The notes below the pieces were generated by a model that saw only the letters and a list, made by a program, of their open reading frames with translations, was not told the DNA's origin and did not search any database. A DNA stretch of 60,000 bases from Liolophura sinensis (Eukaryota > Mollusca > Polyplacophora > Chitonida > Chitonidae), in assembly GCF_032854445.1 (NCBI RefSeq), contig NC_088295.1, positions 58,201,249 to 58,261,248 on the forward strand, given 5' to 3'. Positions 26,012 to 37,340 of this stretch are shown piece after piece (position 1 is the first letter of the stretch; each line of letters starts with the position of its first letter). Made by a program: the position numbers and the translations under genes.

Positions 26012-26386
26012 TCGTCATATATGACAAGGGTTTATGCACCGTGATCAAAAAAGAGGCTCAAGAGGGAGAGGTTGTGGTTTTATCTTGCGGAGGATACTGT
26101 GAACGAAATTATTGTGGATGTGGACAAACAGACTGGTACTGGACAGATGAGAAGAGGCCATGGCATTTCGTGACCAAACAGATCTGGGCAAGATTAGGAG
26201 GACAGTCTTTTTACCTGAATTCAGTTTGCCATGAGGATTTGCCACGGTCGACTCTGTTGCAGAGGGGTTTTGAGCTCGAGATCGCCCCGGTTTCCCGTTC
26301 GGATGACGCCCGTACTTTCTGCTGCTATTCTGGTGAAATCCATACCGGTACACCACTTCTGTTTTGCACATCTCTGATAGTACACG
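26012..26386 (+). CDS. Ig receptor, V-set-like Ig domain exon
   Basis: 375 nt, phase 1 in and phase 1 out, between TTATTTCAG and GTGAGT. The B-strand cysteine is in VVVLSCGGY, a C-strand-like DWYWTDEKRPW follows, and the E/F region FELEIAPVSRSDDARTFCCY carries the partner cysteine where D-x-G-x-Y-x-C is usual. At least four further cysteines (YCERNYCGCG, VCHED) suggest extra disulfides. Confidence 0.8.
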
Positions 26387-29300
26387 GTGAGTTTATAATA
26401 CAAAATAGCACCACCTTCTTTATTTTATTTGTATATGTGTTTTTCGATCAAAAAGTTTTCAATAATACAATGTCGGCTGGTATTATTTTTGGAGGAAACC
26501 GGGCCTCCCCCGGGTAAACCACACACCTTTGTCAAATTATTTTTGAGCTTTCCAACAGCTCAAAAGGATACCAAAAATAAAACAAAAACAAATTATGTTG
26601 ACAATAACACTAATACTAAAGACAACAATATTCACGGCAATAATAGAAATAACTTTTTTTTCAGTCATCGATTCCCCTCATGAAAAAAGCTGTAAGTACA
26701 TGGAGCTAGACTGCATGAATTATTTAAGTATTATTCAAGATTCTACACTGACCAAGCCCTCTGATGGGTTTTCTGGGAAGACGAGTAACCCTTGCTGACC
26801 CTTGTCCATTGAGGTTGCATGTCCCATTTTCTTTCGTACTCAAATCTACCTGTGATCCTGTGAGCGAAATGTTCTTGGATACGGCATAAGACATCACTTA
26901 ATGGAATCAATTAGTTAATAATTCGTCTATTCAAGATTCGATGTACTGTATGTAATTTCTTTCTCTTGACAGTAGACATAAAAGTATCAACAACAGTCGT
27001 TGTCGTAATAGTGGTAGTCGCGGGAATCTCGTGTCTCACGTTTTGTCTCTGCGTTGTCAGACACAGACAACAGAGAAAAGAAGGTGAGTGTATACGTGGG
27101 GATCAGTGGTGTTAATATGGGAGAACTTGGGTTACTACGTTGATACACTTTTGATAAAGACTGTTTATAAGACTGTTTTTAACAAAATTTCAAACTTGTT
27201 CTGATTGAACGCAAATCTGACTGTGCTCTTTTAACAAAACTTCAGACACTGGTTCAGAGAGTACAAATTTGAATGAGCTTTTTTTAACAAAACTTCAGGA
27301 ATGTAGTCAGTGAACACAAATTTGACTCGTATAGTGGAGATTTCGGACAACATGGAAAGGAAGGTGTTGAGTCTTTTTTCGAAAATTCACAGAGCACAGA
27401 AAGGAAGTGAGTTGAATAGTGGTGAAAATGTAGTTGTTTTACAAAATTTAACAGTCATCAAAATTTAAATTTAAAATTAAATTTAGTATACCATGCGTCG
27501 GAGACAAAAACAATATTCTTCCCTTGTAACTGATGGTGTGTAGAACACGCCCAGGCCATTAGGAAAAATTCAGTAACACGTCTTTTCTCTTCGCTTTATT
27601 TCAGAAAGACGTAAAAGACGTAGGCACAGACAAAGGAGGAGCGGTGGATGTACTGCTACTGCTCTACACAGGTAACACTGTTGTGTACAGTACGCTAAAT
27701 GTCATTTGTATCGATGGCCTGAACAAAATTGTTCTCAGTTTAGAAACTTCTGTCACGGTGCATGTGGTTATGATGTTAATATTAACATGATTGCGGACAT
27801 ATTAATTTAGTAGCAGGGCAGTTTAAATGCGGAAATATGTATTATGCTGCCTCAATGTAAGCTAATGCTGAGACACCAACCATGTCATCTGCTCCAGTCA
27901 CGGTATACGGACATCAGATCAACCAACTCTCTTATAAACGGACCTACTGATCTTTTCCTCATACAGCTGTGACTTATTTGCTTAAGTGTAGTAAGACTTT
28001 TATATATTTATTACATATACATCAGCCATTTCCAGGACCCTCTTTGGCATAGCTGGGTAAAAAGTGCCTGTAAGGTTCTTGACCAATGAGGTCGCGCAGT
28101 CCAGATGTCTTTGTCAGATACCTGACAAAGGCTTGTGGTTACGTCGGTCTCCTCCATCAAAACACCTGATCCCCGAAATGTTAATGTCAATTTCTCCTGA
28201 CATGTAAATGTCCGGTTCGGCATTAATCATGAAAAGTGAAATCAATGAACAAATCATTAATAAATCCAGACGTATCAGTGTATATAAAATGACTAGTACA
28301 AGCCTGGTTTCAACAACAAGAACTCATTACCTCGGGTGACGTCATAATTATTAAAAATTATTACCTTCATTTTCTTTGCAAGAATATGGACTTCCAACAT
28401 ATCCATGTGTAACGCCCTAAAAAAAAAGCCCTATATAATAAATTTCTTTCAAACAAGCGATGGTGTTGAAACTCGTCTTCACAGAAAATAAATAAGAAAA
28501 TAAAAGGAAGAAAGCAATATCTAGGCACACCGTGACATATGTGTGATGCAAACTTTTTTAAAATTGGATTTGAAGAGAAATATTATATTTTATCTTCTAT
28601 TATTTAACATCAATTTATTAATAAAGCTATCAGCTTGCTACGTAACTACGTCTATGTTTCAGATTTTCATCAGAGGAGCATATCAGACACAATCGACCGG
28701 AGACCAGCTCTTCTTCAGGTTATCATTTATTTTTTATTTATTTAATTAGTGTTCTACTCCACACTTAAGAGTATGTCACTTACAAGATGGCGTCCTACAT
28801 CATGGTGGGAGGCAAATAAACAGAGCCCTGTGGGACCCACAATCATCCGCAGGTTGGTGGCAGACCTTCCAAAATACGACCGGAATTATTCGGGTTAAAT
28901 TATAATTTCTTGCTTTGACGATTATTTTTTTTTTTTTTTTATGATTGGTGTTTAACGCCGTACTCAAGAATATTTCACTTATACGACGGCGGCCAGCATT
29001 ATGGTGGGTGGAAAGCGGGCAGAACCCGGGGGAAACCCACGACCATCCGCAGGTAGCTGGCAGACCTTCCCACATACGGCCGGAGAGAAAGCCAGCATGA
29101 GCTGGACTTCAACTCACAGCGACCGCATTGGTGAGAGACTCCTGGGTCATTACGCTGCGCTAGCGCGCTAACCAACTGAGCCACGGAGGCCCCGTTTTGA
29201 CGATTAAATGTATTCACTCATAAACAGTAAATCGCAAGCACATGGCAGCTGTTATATATGAAGGTCTGTGGAGATCCCTTCATTGTCTTGTGGGTGAAAA

Positions 29301-32300
29301 TAAGTGCACCTGTCACTTGGAGATCACTTGTCTTGCACCAGTGTGATAGATACACTCCACAGGCTCTGTGGGTGAAAATAAGTGCACCTGTCACTTGGAG
29401 ATCACTTGTCTTGCACCAGTATGATAGAAACACTCCACAGGCTCTGTGGGTGAAAATCAGTGCACTCGTCACTTGGAGATGACTTGTCTTACACCAGTAT
29501 GATAGAAACACTCCACAGGCTCTGTGGGTGAAAATCAGTACACTCGTCACTTGGCGATCACTTGTCTTACACCAGTATGATAGATACACTCCACAGCCTC
29601 TGTGGGTGAAATTCAGTGCACTCGTCACTTGGAGATGACTTGTCTTGCACCAGTATGATAGATACACTCCACAGGCTCTGTGGGTGAAAATCAGTGCACT
29701 CGTCACTTGGAGATGACTTGTCTTGCACCAGTATGATAGATACACTCCACGGGCTCTTTGGGTGAAAATCAGTGCACTCGTCACTTGAAGATCACTTGTC
29801 TGAACCAGTGTGATAGATACACTCCACAGGCTCTGTGGGTGAAAATCAGTGCACTCGTCACTTGGAGATGACTTGTCTTGCACCAGTATGATAGATACAC
29901 TCCACAAGCTCTGTGGGTGAAAATCAGTGCACTCGTCACTTGGAGATGACTTGTCTTGCACCAGTATGATAGAAACACTCCACAGGCTCTGTGGGTGAAA
30001 ATCAGTGCACTCGTCACTTGGCGATCACTTGTCTTGCACCAGTATGATAGAAACACTCCATAGGCTCTGTGGGTGAAAATCAGTGCACTCGTCACTTGAG
30101 GATCACCTGTTTTGCATCAGCATGGCAAGTACACTCCTCAGGCTCTGTGGGTGAAAATCAGTGCACCTGTCACTTGGAGATGACTTGTCTTGCACCAGAA
30201 TGATAGATACACTCCACAGGCTTTGTGGGGGGAAATAATTGCACTAAATGCGTGGAAGTTAAATTCGCCACTTCCTGATAGCAAAAACAGGTGGTTTAGG
30301 TTTTCTGGGTATTTGGCTCGTTGTTTTTCTCTTTAAAGTGAAGGACAGCACCTGACTAATGCTTATGTCTACTGAAAGACCAAAGTATCTTAAACTGGTA
30401 TAAAATTAATTTTTTTTTACATTTTTTCCACCCAGTAAAAGTTTACTGACACAGCTTCAGCGCGTCTCCATTATCAACATCAAGGTGACGTCACACTTAC
30501 TCTATCTCTCTATCAGCGAACTTATTTTCTGTATTATAGTCAGAGCAGTAGCCTACGGCAGATGAAAGTTGTGGACTTCGGCGATGAAGGTCCAAGTCAT
30601 AAATAAGTTTTCTCGGAAATTGGATATACTGGAAGGATATTTCTTCCGCTGCTTGAACTCTTGATGTGTACAGTAAGTCTGCTCTATATCACATACAGTT
30701 TAGGTAGCCTGCAAATACACGACCGGGGTGTTCCAACGTCGGGGTTGTGCTCGTGATTTTGACCCCTATTAAATATTTATAAAATTAAAATAAGATTGTA
30801 CAGACAGATTCATGCTCAATTGTGAAACAAATGGAAAAAAATCTAAGCACCACTGAGGCACAACCGAAGGATTCGGTCATGAACACAGTGTTCTCTTCCG
30901 ACGAGTCCCGTGTGAAAAGCGTATGGGTTACATGTTCCTCTTCTGTGTTAGACTCTGTCACATGGGCCATGCTAGTATCATTGCGATGTGGACAATCTTT
31001 AGCCCAATGAAAAACTGATTGACATATGGCGCACTTTGTTCTTTTCCCGAACATTCGTTCCTCGAGGTGTATAAAGGTTGTGTTAGATGGAAAAAATGTA
31101 CTATCCTGTGACCGCCTTGGCCGTAATCACGCTGAGAGATATACGCAAATTCTTCTTTGACCTCAATGTCTGAACTGAGCCAGGTGCCAGTGGCTGGGCT
31201 GTTGCTGAATATACGTTTGAGGGCAGACTTCATGGATGCAAACTGCAGATTAGGGGACGCCGTCAAAGCAAGTTGTCGAGCTGGTGAAGACAAATTAGCA
31301 CAGTCTAACAGTTTAAAAGACAACGCTGCGTCAGGGAGCTCCATATAATATTTCTTGCACCTTGTGTAACGCTGTTCAATTTCTAAGATGAAATCAGTCA
31401 TTGAAATGTCAGGCGATCTACGATAAGTATCAAACTTAATGTATGCTTCAGACGACAGATCCACTGTATCTTTCAGAAATAAGTTGTCCAACGCTTGAAG
31501 TAACACATCCATTCCATCATCAGTATTCAGCCGAGTGACGTCAATTTCAAGTGCCGTTGCACGGGCTTGGTCCTTCAACGACAATGTCACTGCTAGGGCC
31601 TGACGCTGTTTTGGTAAATCCGTCACAAGTCTCTGCAAACGGCCAATTCATTTTTCCACGTCTCGTATACAGTTTCTGGCTCCAATGCGGGTGGATTTTT
31701 GTAATTCCTTTGGGCTATTGTAAGGCTCTGCTACCACTGACAATTCGTTGGAAAACACTTGAAAGAGGAACATGTTCTATGTCCGTTCTATGTTCTTTAT
31801 TTCTCCCACGACCGTTCAGCTTGCTCGCCTGAGCTAGACTGATCGCCGGGCTAGGCACACGACCCGCAATACAATTCTGCGTTGACTATGAATTGACAAT
31901 ACACTTGTATGCTTGGCATGATAACATTTTGTGTCGCGTGACATGAAGTCTCCAGCATGAATAACATTTCTTAGTATTTATTTACTTATTTGACTGATGT
32001 TTGCTGGCAGACCTTCCCACGTACGGCCGGAGAGGAAGCCAACATGAGCTAGACTTGAACTCACAGCGACCGCATTGGCTCCTGGGTCATTACGCTGCGC
32101 TAGCGTGCTAACCAATTGAACCACGGAGGCATCCAACATTTCTAAAATTTAATCATAACATTTAATTAATTTTAAGCATTGTCGGGTGAGATGTAGTCTT
32201 CTCATTCCCGTCAACCTTCGGCATCCCTAATGAATTTTTCACTGACTTTGATATTTGTCAATTAGAAACTGCTGACAAAACGGTAAAATGAGGCTAAGTG

Positions 32301-34529
32301 GGCCTATGGTCTACTATGGAGATGAATTCGGTTTAGGCCGAGACGGTATGCTACTGTCTGACATAATTTGTGACACCTTCATTAAATATTACACGGATTG
32401 TAATTCAACTAATTTTACGTCTGTAGTTGTCTGTAAATGATACAGACCTGCACCACAACCGTGTTTGTAATGGCTCTTCGGCTATAAACGATCTCAAAAT
32501 GATATCCTATGCAGTAGTTCTGTACTATTATGTGTCACTTCATGGAGTGAATGGGTTAAGACTACGTCACAGCTTAGGCCGCGCAGTCTGATATAAACGT
32601 GTTTGATTGGATAAAATTCTCGAGATGTCTGCCTCAATTCACACCAGCCATTTGTGCAGCATTTTGTTTTACATGTTATTCGGTGAAATCTCCTTAAAAT
32701 ATTAAACTCTGATACTTTTTAGAAAGCTTGAGAACCCTGCTTTCGATTGAAATATGTTTTAGCCAGGTGCTGGTTTGTCTTTTAAACACGAGAACTCCAG
32801 ATAAAAAATAAATAATTAAATAAAAACTAAATAAACAAATCGTGTTTATGTTTGTTGTAGTTGTGGTGCACATCACACCAATTAGTCGGTCCTCAGATGA
32901 GCAGCTAGATCAGGATTCGGCAGATGGTAAATATCTTAAATAATCTCAGTCGATATTTAAATATTCCGGAATCGGTGTAAAAGAAAAGCCTATTTCATAT
33001 GAGAATCAAATTTTCATTTCTTGATAGCAGACCTCCTGGGGCTTCTGGGTTGACTCGCTTACTTGCTTGAATATATTCATATTCGATCAAGGTGACGGCG
33101 AGGAATTATTAGGTGTGCGCGCATATATACTGTGTCTTCTTGTGGCAGGGTGAAAACATCAGACATGCTATTTATTTATTTATTTGATTGGTGTTTTACG
33201 CCGTACTCAAGAATATTTCACTTATACGATGGCGGCCAGCACTATGTTGGGAGAAAACCGGGAGGAGACCGGGGGAAACCCATGACCCTCCGCAGGTTGC
33301 TGCAGACCTTCCCATGTACGGTCGGAGAGGAACATCAGATATGACACCCTACCTAGACATTATACTGACATCGGGCCAATCAGCCCTGTTTCTTTTCTGT
33401 AACCCCTCATTGCTGAGTGCCTTGCGAGGAAGCAACAAGTACCATTTTCAAAGTCTTTAGTATGGCCCCACCAGGATTTGATACGGGACTGCCGACTTCG
33501 AGGCGGAGGCTCTAACCATTATGCCACCCAAGCATTCTCAGGGAATTTGTAGATTCACCACTCTCTCGTTGTTTGTAGGGACTTCCTTGGCAATAAGCTG
33601 TGCATTGCCCTCCTGTTCCATCATTTCGGTACATCTGGGATGTGAAAGCTCGTCAGTATCTTGTCAAATGTCGGTTTCCTCCACCATTAAGTGTGGGGGA
33701 AACCAGAAATAACCGCCATCATATAAGCGAAAGATTCTTGAGTATTGCGTTTAACAACAATCAGTCAGTCGATCAATCACTTTATATATTCGTCACAAAT
33801 ACCTGGACAAGCCATATGGAGACAATGTCTTTCCACGCTGTCGTATTTATAAACACAGTTCATATTTTTTGAACACAAAAGTCCCAAAGCGGTTGTTCAT
33901 ATCCGGTTTTATTTTTAGTTCATAGAATGCAGTTTAAACTCTTACTTCAAGTTATGTAAACAGTGTTCAAATGATACTAGATCTTTGATCTTTAGTCGCA
34001 CATAACCGCTGAAGGTCAACAGGTACTTCATACCATCATATACATATGACACTGCGGAGTGTAAGCTAATTCCCCTCCCTAGCTCGCATAAAAGCGGGGG
34101 AGAATTGTCGTGCAGAATCCACACTCACGTTGTTAAGAGACGCCAATCGATTAAAACACAGAGGCCTTTATTGAGCAATTTTACATAATAGACGGAAATT
34201 GTGTTGATGTTTTTCCATGTGTTTTCAATTACAGCTTGTGAAGACAATTCCCAGCGGGAAGGCAGCGAATATGATGGTATGTATACACATCACAGACATA
34301 TACTCACATTTGTCATAGAATATATTTTCCGGAACAGTATTTTGCAATATGGGAATTTGGTTCTGACAATATTATCTTGCGCAGAGGGATAAATTTTGTG
34401 ACGACAGAAAACTTTTATTCACTTAATTTTTTCGTTGTTTACTTTTTTATCTTTTCAGACTTTGAATACTACATTTATGAATCTGTGGAAGGCAACAGAC
34501 GTTTCTCTCCATTTGCATCAAACTCTTGA
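26012..34529 (+). CDS. Single-Ig-domain type I membrane receptor-like protein (first exon uncertain)
   Basis: Exons 26012-26386, 26665-26691, 26973-27083, 27605-27671, 28663-28718, 32861-32926, 34235-34276 and 34459-34529 (TGA) join in one frame with GT-AG borders. Most junctions are phase 1. The product has a V-set-like Ig domain of about 124 aa with many cysteines, a short stalk, a hydrophobic membrane helix rich in Val/Ile, and then a highly basic RRKRRRHRQRR stretch as expected on the cytosolic side. The tail is Ser-rich and acidic and ends with a tyrosine cluster (EYDDFEYYIYESVE). Such architecture is typical of cell-surface recognition or adhesion receptors that signal through SH2 proteins. 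The role and ligand are unknown and an immune role is inference. The signal-peptide exon was not found with confidence. A 30-nt phase 1-1 exon at 30455-30484 may be included or alternative. No vertebrate orthologue is recognised. Confidence 0.75.
26466..26522 (-). mobile_element. SINE body fragment after the Ig exon
   Basis: GGAGGAAACCGGGCCTCCCC resembles the SINE body in antisense. A sense 3'-end fragment lies at 26850-26905. Confidence 0.5.
26665..26691 (+). CDS. Ig receptor, 27-nt stalk exon
   Basis: A microexon between TTTTTTTTCAG and GTAAGT, phase 1 in and out, encoding VIDSPHEKS. Strong splice sites and matching phase support it. Confidence 0.65.
26973..27083 (+). CDS. Ig receptor, transmembrane exon
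   Basis: 111 nt between CTCTTGACAG and GTGAGT, phase 1 in and out. It encodes a hydrophobic helix of about 25 residues (TTVVVVIVVVAGISCLTFCL) and then basic RHRQQRK, the usual stop-transfer arrangement. Confidence 0.8.
27605..27671 (+). CDS. Ig receptor, basic juxtamembrane exon
   Basis: 67 nt between TTTATTTCAG and GTAACA, phase 1 in and phase 2 out, encoding ERRKRRRHRQRRSGG. The charge density suggests contact with acidic membrane lipids or a nuclear-localisation-like motif; this is inference. Confidence 0.7.
28663..28718 (+). CDS. Ig receptor, cytoplasmic exon
   Basis: 56 nt between ATGTTTCAG and GTTATC, phase 2 in and phase 1 out, encoding FSSEEHIRHNRPETSSSS. The donor is weak. A SINE relic begins immediately after it. 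Confidence 0.6.
28725..28880 (-). mobile_element. Main SINE, old diverged copy
   Basis: Tail to mid-body, antisense, with many changes. It starts a few bases after the donor of the Ig receptor exon ending at 28718. Confidence 0.75.
28925..29195 (-). mobile_element. Main SINE, full length, with TSD
   Basis: Antisense copy flanked by TTTGACGATTA (28914-28924 and 29196-29206). It lies in the Ig receptor intron, next to an older SINE relic. Confidence 0.95.
29274..30235 (+). repeat. 78-bp minisatellite, about 12 copies
   Basis: Unit CTCTGTGGGTGAAAATCAGT followed by GCACTCGTCACTTGGAGATG. Same period as the 25.4 kb array but unrelated in sequence. Long minus-strand open frames here are repeat artefacts. 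Confidence 0.95.
30455..30484 (+). CDS. Ig receptor, possible optional 30-nt exon
   Basis: Bounded by ACTGACACAG and GTGACG, phase 1 on both sides (ASARLHYQHQ), so it could be included or skipped without shifting frame. Evidence is limited to splice sites and phase. Confidence 0.25.
30785..31760 (-). pseudogene. Degraded retrotransposon gag-like gene
   Basis: On the minus strand an open frame of 226 codons (31638-30958) is typical of gag/capsid-like proteins of invertebrate retroelements (ARATALEIDVTRLN, LLQALDNLFLKD, FILEIEQRYTR, MKSALKRIF). In another frame, 31054-30785, a CCHC zinc knuckle CAICQSVFHWAKDC is visible. At least one frameshift separates the two parts near 31.05 kb and another lies near 31.62 kb, where the N-terminal part switches frame. 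No protease, reverse transcriptase, integrase or LTR was recognised nearby. It sits antisense in an intron of the Ig receptor. Confidence 0.75.
31974..32130 (-). mobile_element. Main SINE with internal deletion
   Basis: The tail joins directly to the CTGGCAGACCTTCCCACGTA part, skipping about 100 bp, then continues to the head GCCTCCGTGGTTC. Confidence 0.82.
32861..32926 (+). CDS. Ig receptor, cytoplasmic Ser/Asp-rich exon
   Basis: 66 nt between TTTGTTGTAG and GTAAAT, phase 1 in and out. It encodes VVHITPISRSSDEQLDQDSAD, an acidic, probably disordered piece of tail. Confidence 0.65.
33130..33532 (-). mobile_element. Second tRNA-like SINE-type family, split copy
   Basis: Antisense element interrupted by the main SINE at 33168-33331. 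Its end holds GGAGGCTCTAACCATTATGCC, the reverse complement of a tRNA-like A-box region, next to a B-box-like GTTTGATACGGG-type stretch. It shares over 150 bp of diverged order with the 57.0 kb copy. Confidence 0.7.
33168..33331 (-). mobile_element. Main SINE, 5'-truncated, inserted in the second SINE family
   Basis: Flanked by ACATCAGACATG (33156-33167) and ACATCAGATATG (33332-33343). The flanks themselves belong to the second tRNA-like family, so this is a nested insertion. Confidence 0.9.
34235..34276 (+). CDS. Ig receptor, 42-nt cytoplasmic exon
   Basis: Between TTCAATTACAG and GTATGT, phase 1 in and out, encoding CEDNSQREGSEYD. It supplies the first tyrosine of the terminal cluster. Confidence 0.65.
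34459..34529 (+). CDS. Ig receptor, last exon with tyrosine cluster and stop
   Basis: Starts after ATCTTTTCAG in phase 1 and ends at TGA 34527-34529. It encodes DFEYYIYESVEGNRRFSPFASNS. Four tyrosines lie in about 12 residues across this and the previous exon; YESV fits a generic Y-x-x-hydrophobic SH2-ligand shape but is not a canonical ITIM or paired ITAM. Confidence 0.7.
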
Positions 34530-35920
34530 CACCAATGGCGCCTCCGTTTGCCAATTTCTCAAGTTCTGACTACCACGGTGGACAAGCTGCATAGGCGTTC
34601 AAATATGGGGCTGGAAGGAGGACATGGACAGATCTAGTAGATTTTTGGTCGTTTTTGACTGTCTTATTTAGAAGTTGCATTTGCACAACTGTACTGTGGC
34701 CCATTCTTCAAAGCCGTCGCAACGCTGCCTCAACCGCATTTACCATGGTGACTTATCTCTTCACCGTATGTTGTCGTGGAAATTGCACAAGGTGCAGTTT
34801 GTAAATGCTTAGTAGAATGGACCACCTGGTAAAGGACCATTGTGCGATACAAAGGGCAAAGATGGACCAAACGTATTTGCTACAAAGGTGATTGTAGGTC
34901 AGAAATGGCTTTTAGGAATCGGCCCCAATTATTCATTGGTGAGAAGCTCAGCGCCGTAAGCCGGCAGAATACAAGTACATGTATATTATGTTGTAACGTT
35001 GACGAACTTCTGTTGTGCCTAACTCAGAGGCTAGCTGAGCACTCTTTGTGTAGAGGACATGCTCACTATCAGTCGATCTTTACAGTGACAGTCAGTGACC
35101 TTTTCCCTGACCTTTGCTACTCAAACCCGTCCATCTGTTTGGTATACACTGATTTCCTAATCCACCCAAGGTGTACGTCATGGCCAGCATATATATATGT
35201 ATATATAACTAGAGTCTTGTACCAACAACCAAGTAGTGTTTGACTCCAGGCAGCGGAAAGCTTGTTCCAGTCGAGATGAAGGCTTGACATCAGTGCGGAT
35301 ATACTCCCCCTGGGCTCTAAGTTTGTCTTTTCACAATATCTGTATGCTTGAATCAGATTACGATTTTTTTTATGTCTTAATTGTTCAAGCATGAGCAAAT
35401 GTATTTTAGTAGTTGATGATATATTTAAGTCCGTTTCCCCTGACTGATGACAAAAATACATATACTTCTCCAAGATCACGAAGTGGACGAGTCCGTGAAA
35501 GCAGAGAATGTTTATCAACTTGAGAGTCCAATGTGTTTATTTGAAAGCGTTAGCTTTCTTAATCTGACTGGTTGTTTACGCTGTTATCAATAATAATTAA
35601 TATTACCTGATAATTTCTAGGAGTTTTTTTTTTTGAAAATAAGAAAAGAGGTTGGCATGGTTCTTAACAAAACGTGGTTGACTACTGATACTTAAGTGTC
35701 AATCTGGAAAATGCAAGGAGAGGATGAAGTGTTTGAAAAGTAAAGGACCCGTAGCAACTGGATGGGAAATCGTTCCTGTGTCGCTCTACTCAGTATTATG
35801 GTTGGATGCAGTATGTGCATGTCTTCAGTTATAAACATCTGTTTCAAAGCCAAACCTGCATGTTTTCTAGCACGAACGGCATTAGAATGTCGTGTTTACC
35901 TAGGCCTATATAACAATGCC

Positions 35921-36136
35921 GAATTTGCAATGCTTTTCAACTGCATGTCTGTACATGAAGGCCTATTTTTATGGGCCCAAAAAGCGTTTAGAATTTGTTT
36001 TTGGATGTGTGTTCCGTTTATGTGAAGCGGCTCGAGAACTATCTTAGCTCACAAATTTGCAATACTTTTCAAATGCAAGTCTCTGAAGGCCTATTTTATA
36101 GGCACAAAAAGCGTTTAGAATTTGTTATGGACGTGA
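35921..36136 (+). repeat. Local duplication of about 90 bp
   Basis: Two diverged copies with AATTTGCAATGCTTTTCAA, GAAGGCCTATTTT and AAAAGCGTTTAGAATTTGTT, about 131 bp apart. Confidence 0.85.
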
Positions 36137-36508
36137 GGAGTCTCAGAAATTTTAGGGACTAGGTGACACCTGGACCCTTACCAATAATTAGCGTGGACAG
36201 TCGTTCCGCATTGCTCACTTTATTCACATGTCCTATTTGAGTAAACATTTTGCAATTGACACATTGTGTATTTGGACTGTATTTGTGTTGTACAGAGATG
36301 AAATAAAGTAAGGAATCGATCCACTAAAAAGTTTGTGCCAACATGTGCTGAACTTCATCACAGCTATAAGGGTTGATATATTGGGTTTTCTTTCTCCTGA
36401 AACACGCCACAAAAACGAGGCTATAAGGGACCACAGAGCGGGGCCTTGGCAGTCTCTGAAGCCTATCCTCAGTGGTTTTGATAGTGGTTTACTCTCCACT
36501 TTTCCTGT

Positions 36509-36775
36509 GTTTATTTATTTATTTGATTGGTGTTTCACGCCGTACTCAAGAATATTTCACGTATACCACGGTGGCCAGCATTATGGTGAGTGGAAACCGG
36601 GCAGAGCCCGGGGGAAACCCAAATCTATCCGCAGGTTGCTGCAGGCCTTCCCACGTACGGCCGGAGAGGTAGCCAGCATGAGCTGGACTTGAACTCACAG
36701 CGACCGCATTGGTGAGAGACTCCGGGGTCATTACGCTGCTCTAGCGCGCTAACCACCTGAGCCACGGAGGCCCCC
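36509..36775 (-). mobile_element. Main SINE, near full length
   Basis: Antisense copy from (TTTA)n to the GGGGGCCTCCGTGGCTC head. It sits inside or beside a locally duplicated single-copy stretch (36469-36510 and 36797-36835). Confidence 0.9.
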
Positions 36776-37283
36776 GCTTTTCATTTGAACCCTAGCCTCA
36801 TTGGTTTTGATAATGGTTTACTCTCCACTTTTCATTTGCTTCCTACACCCCACCACATGTATATTAGCAATTTGCTCGTAGAGAAGTGATATTTATTTTG
36901 CACTGCATACGGTACACGTGATGCAAAACTGGACAACCATTAGAATTGTACAATTTTCAGGGGATAGGGGGACCGCATATAGTTCTTTACCGCCGCCCAC
37001 TTTCTGCTTCATAGGGACAATGCCAAAAAGTCGCACGTTGAAAAGAAACTATTTATCGTGGAACAAAATAAAACCCAGGTTGGTTTTAAAGCAGACCATG
37101 CGACATCCAGACACGGGCAGTATTTTTTTTCACCATTCAGAAAGGGGCCATCACATGACTTATTATCAGTGCTATTTCAGTCAAATTTCCATAACTTGTG
37201 GGCCCAATTTTCTTGCCCGTGCTTATTGATTTTCATCTCAGCATGTAAGTAGGTCATCGGCGTCTTCATAGACAACCATTTTA

Positions 37284-37340
37284 TGTATGTATATATGTAT
37301 GTAGGTAGGTAGGTAGGTACGTACGTACGTACGTATATAC
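37284..37340 (+). repeat. Tetranucleotide microsatellite
   Basis: Runs of GTAT, GTAG and GTAC. Confidence 0.9.

Noticed and set aside
25372-26024. 159- and 214-codon open frames as a repetitive protein
   Set aside because: Both lie on a 78-bp tandem array whose period is divisible by three; alternative frames are equally open and the array ends just before a normal splice acceptor.
29218-30095. 247-codon minus-strand frame as a repeat protein
   Set aside because: It is the 78-bp minisatellite read through; frames switch at indels between units.
30537-30604. Alternative last exon of the Ig receptor reading SSSLRQMKVVDFGDEGPSHK
   Set aside because: The open frame is attractive, but its phase does not match the donor at 28718 by one base, and the phase that matches meets a stop after eight codons.
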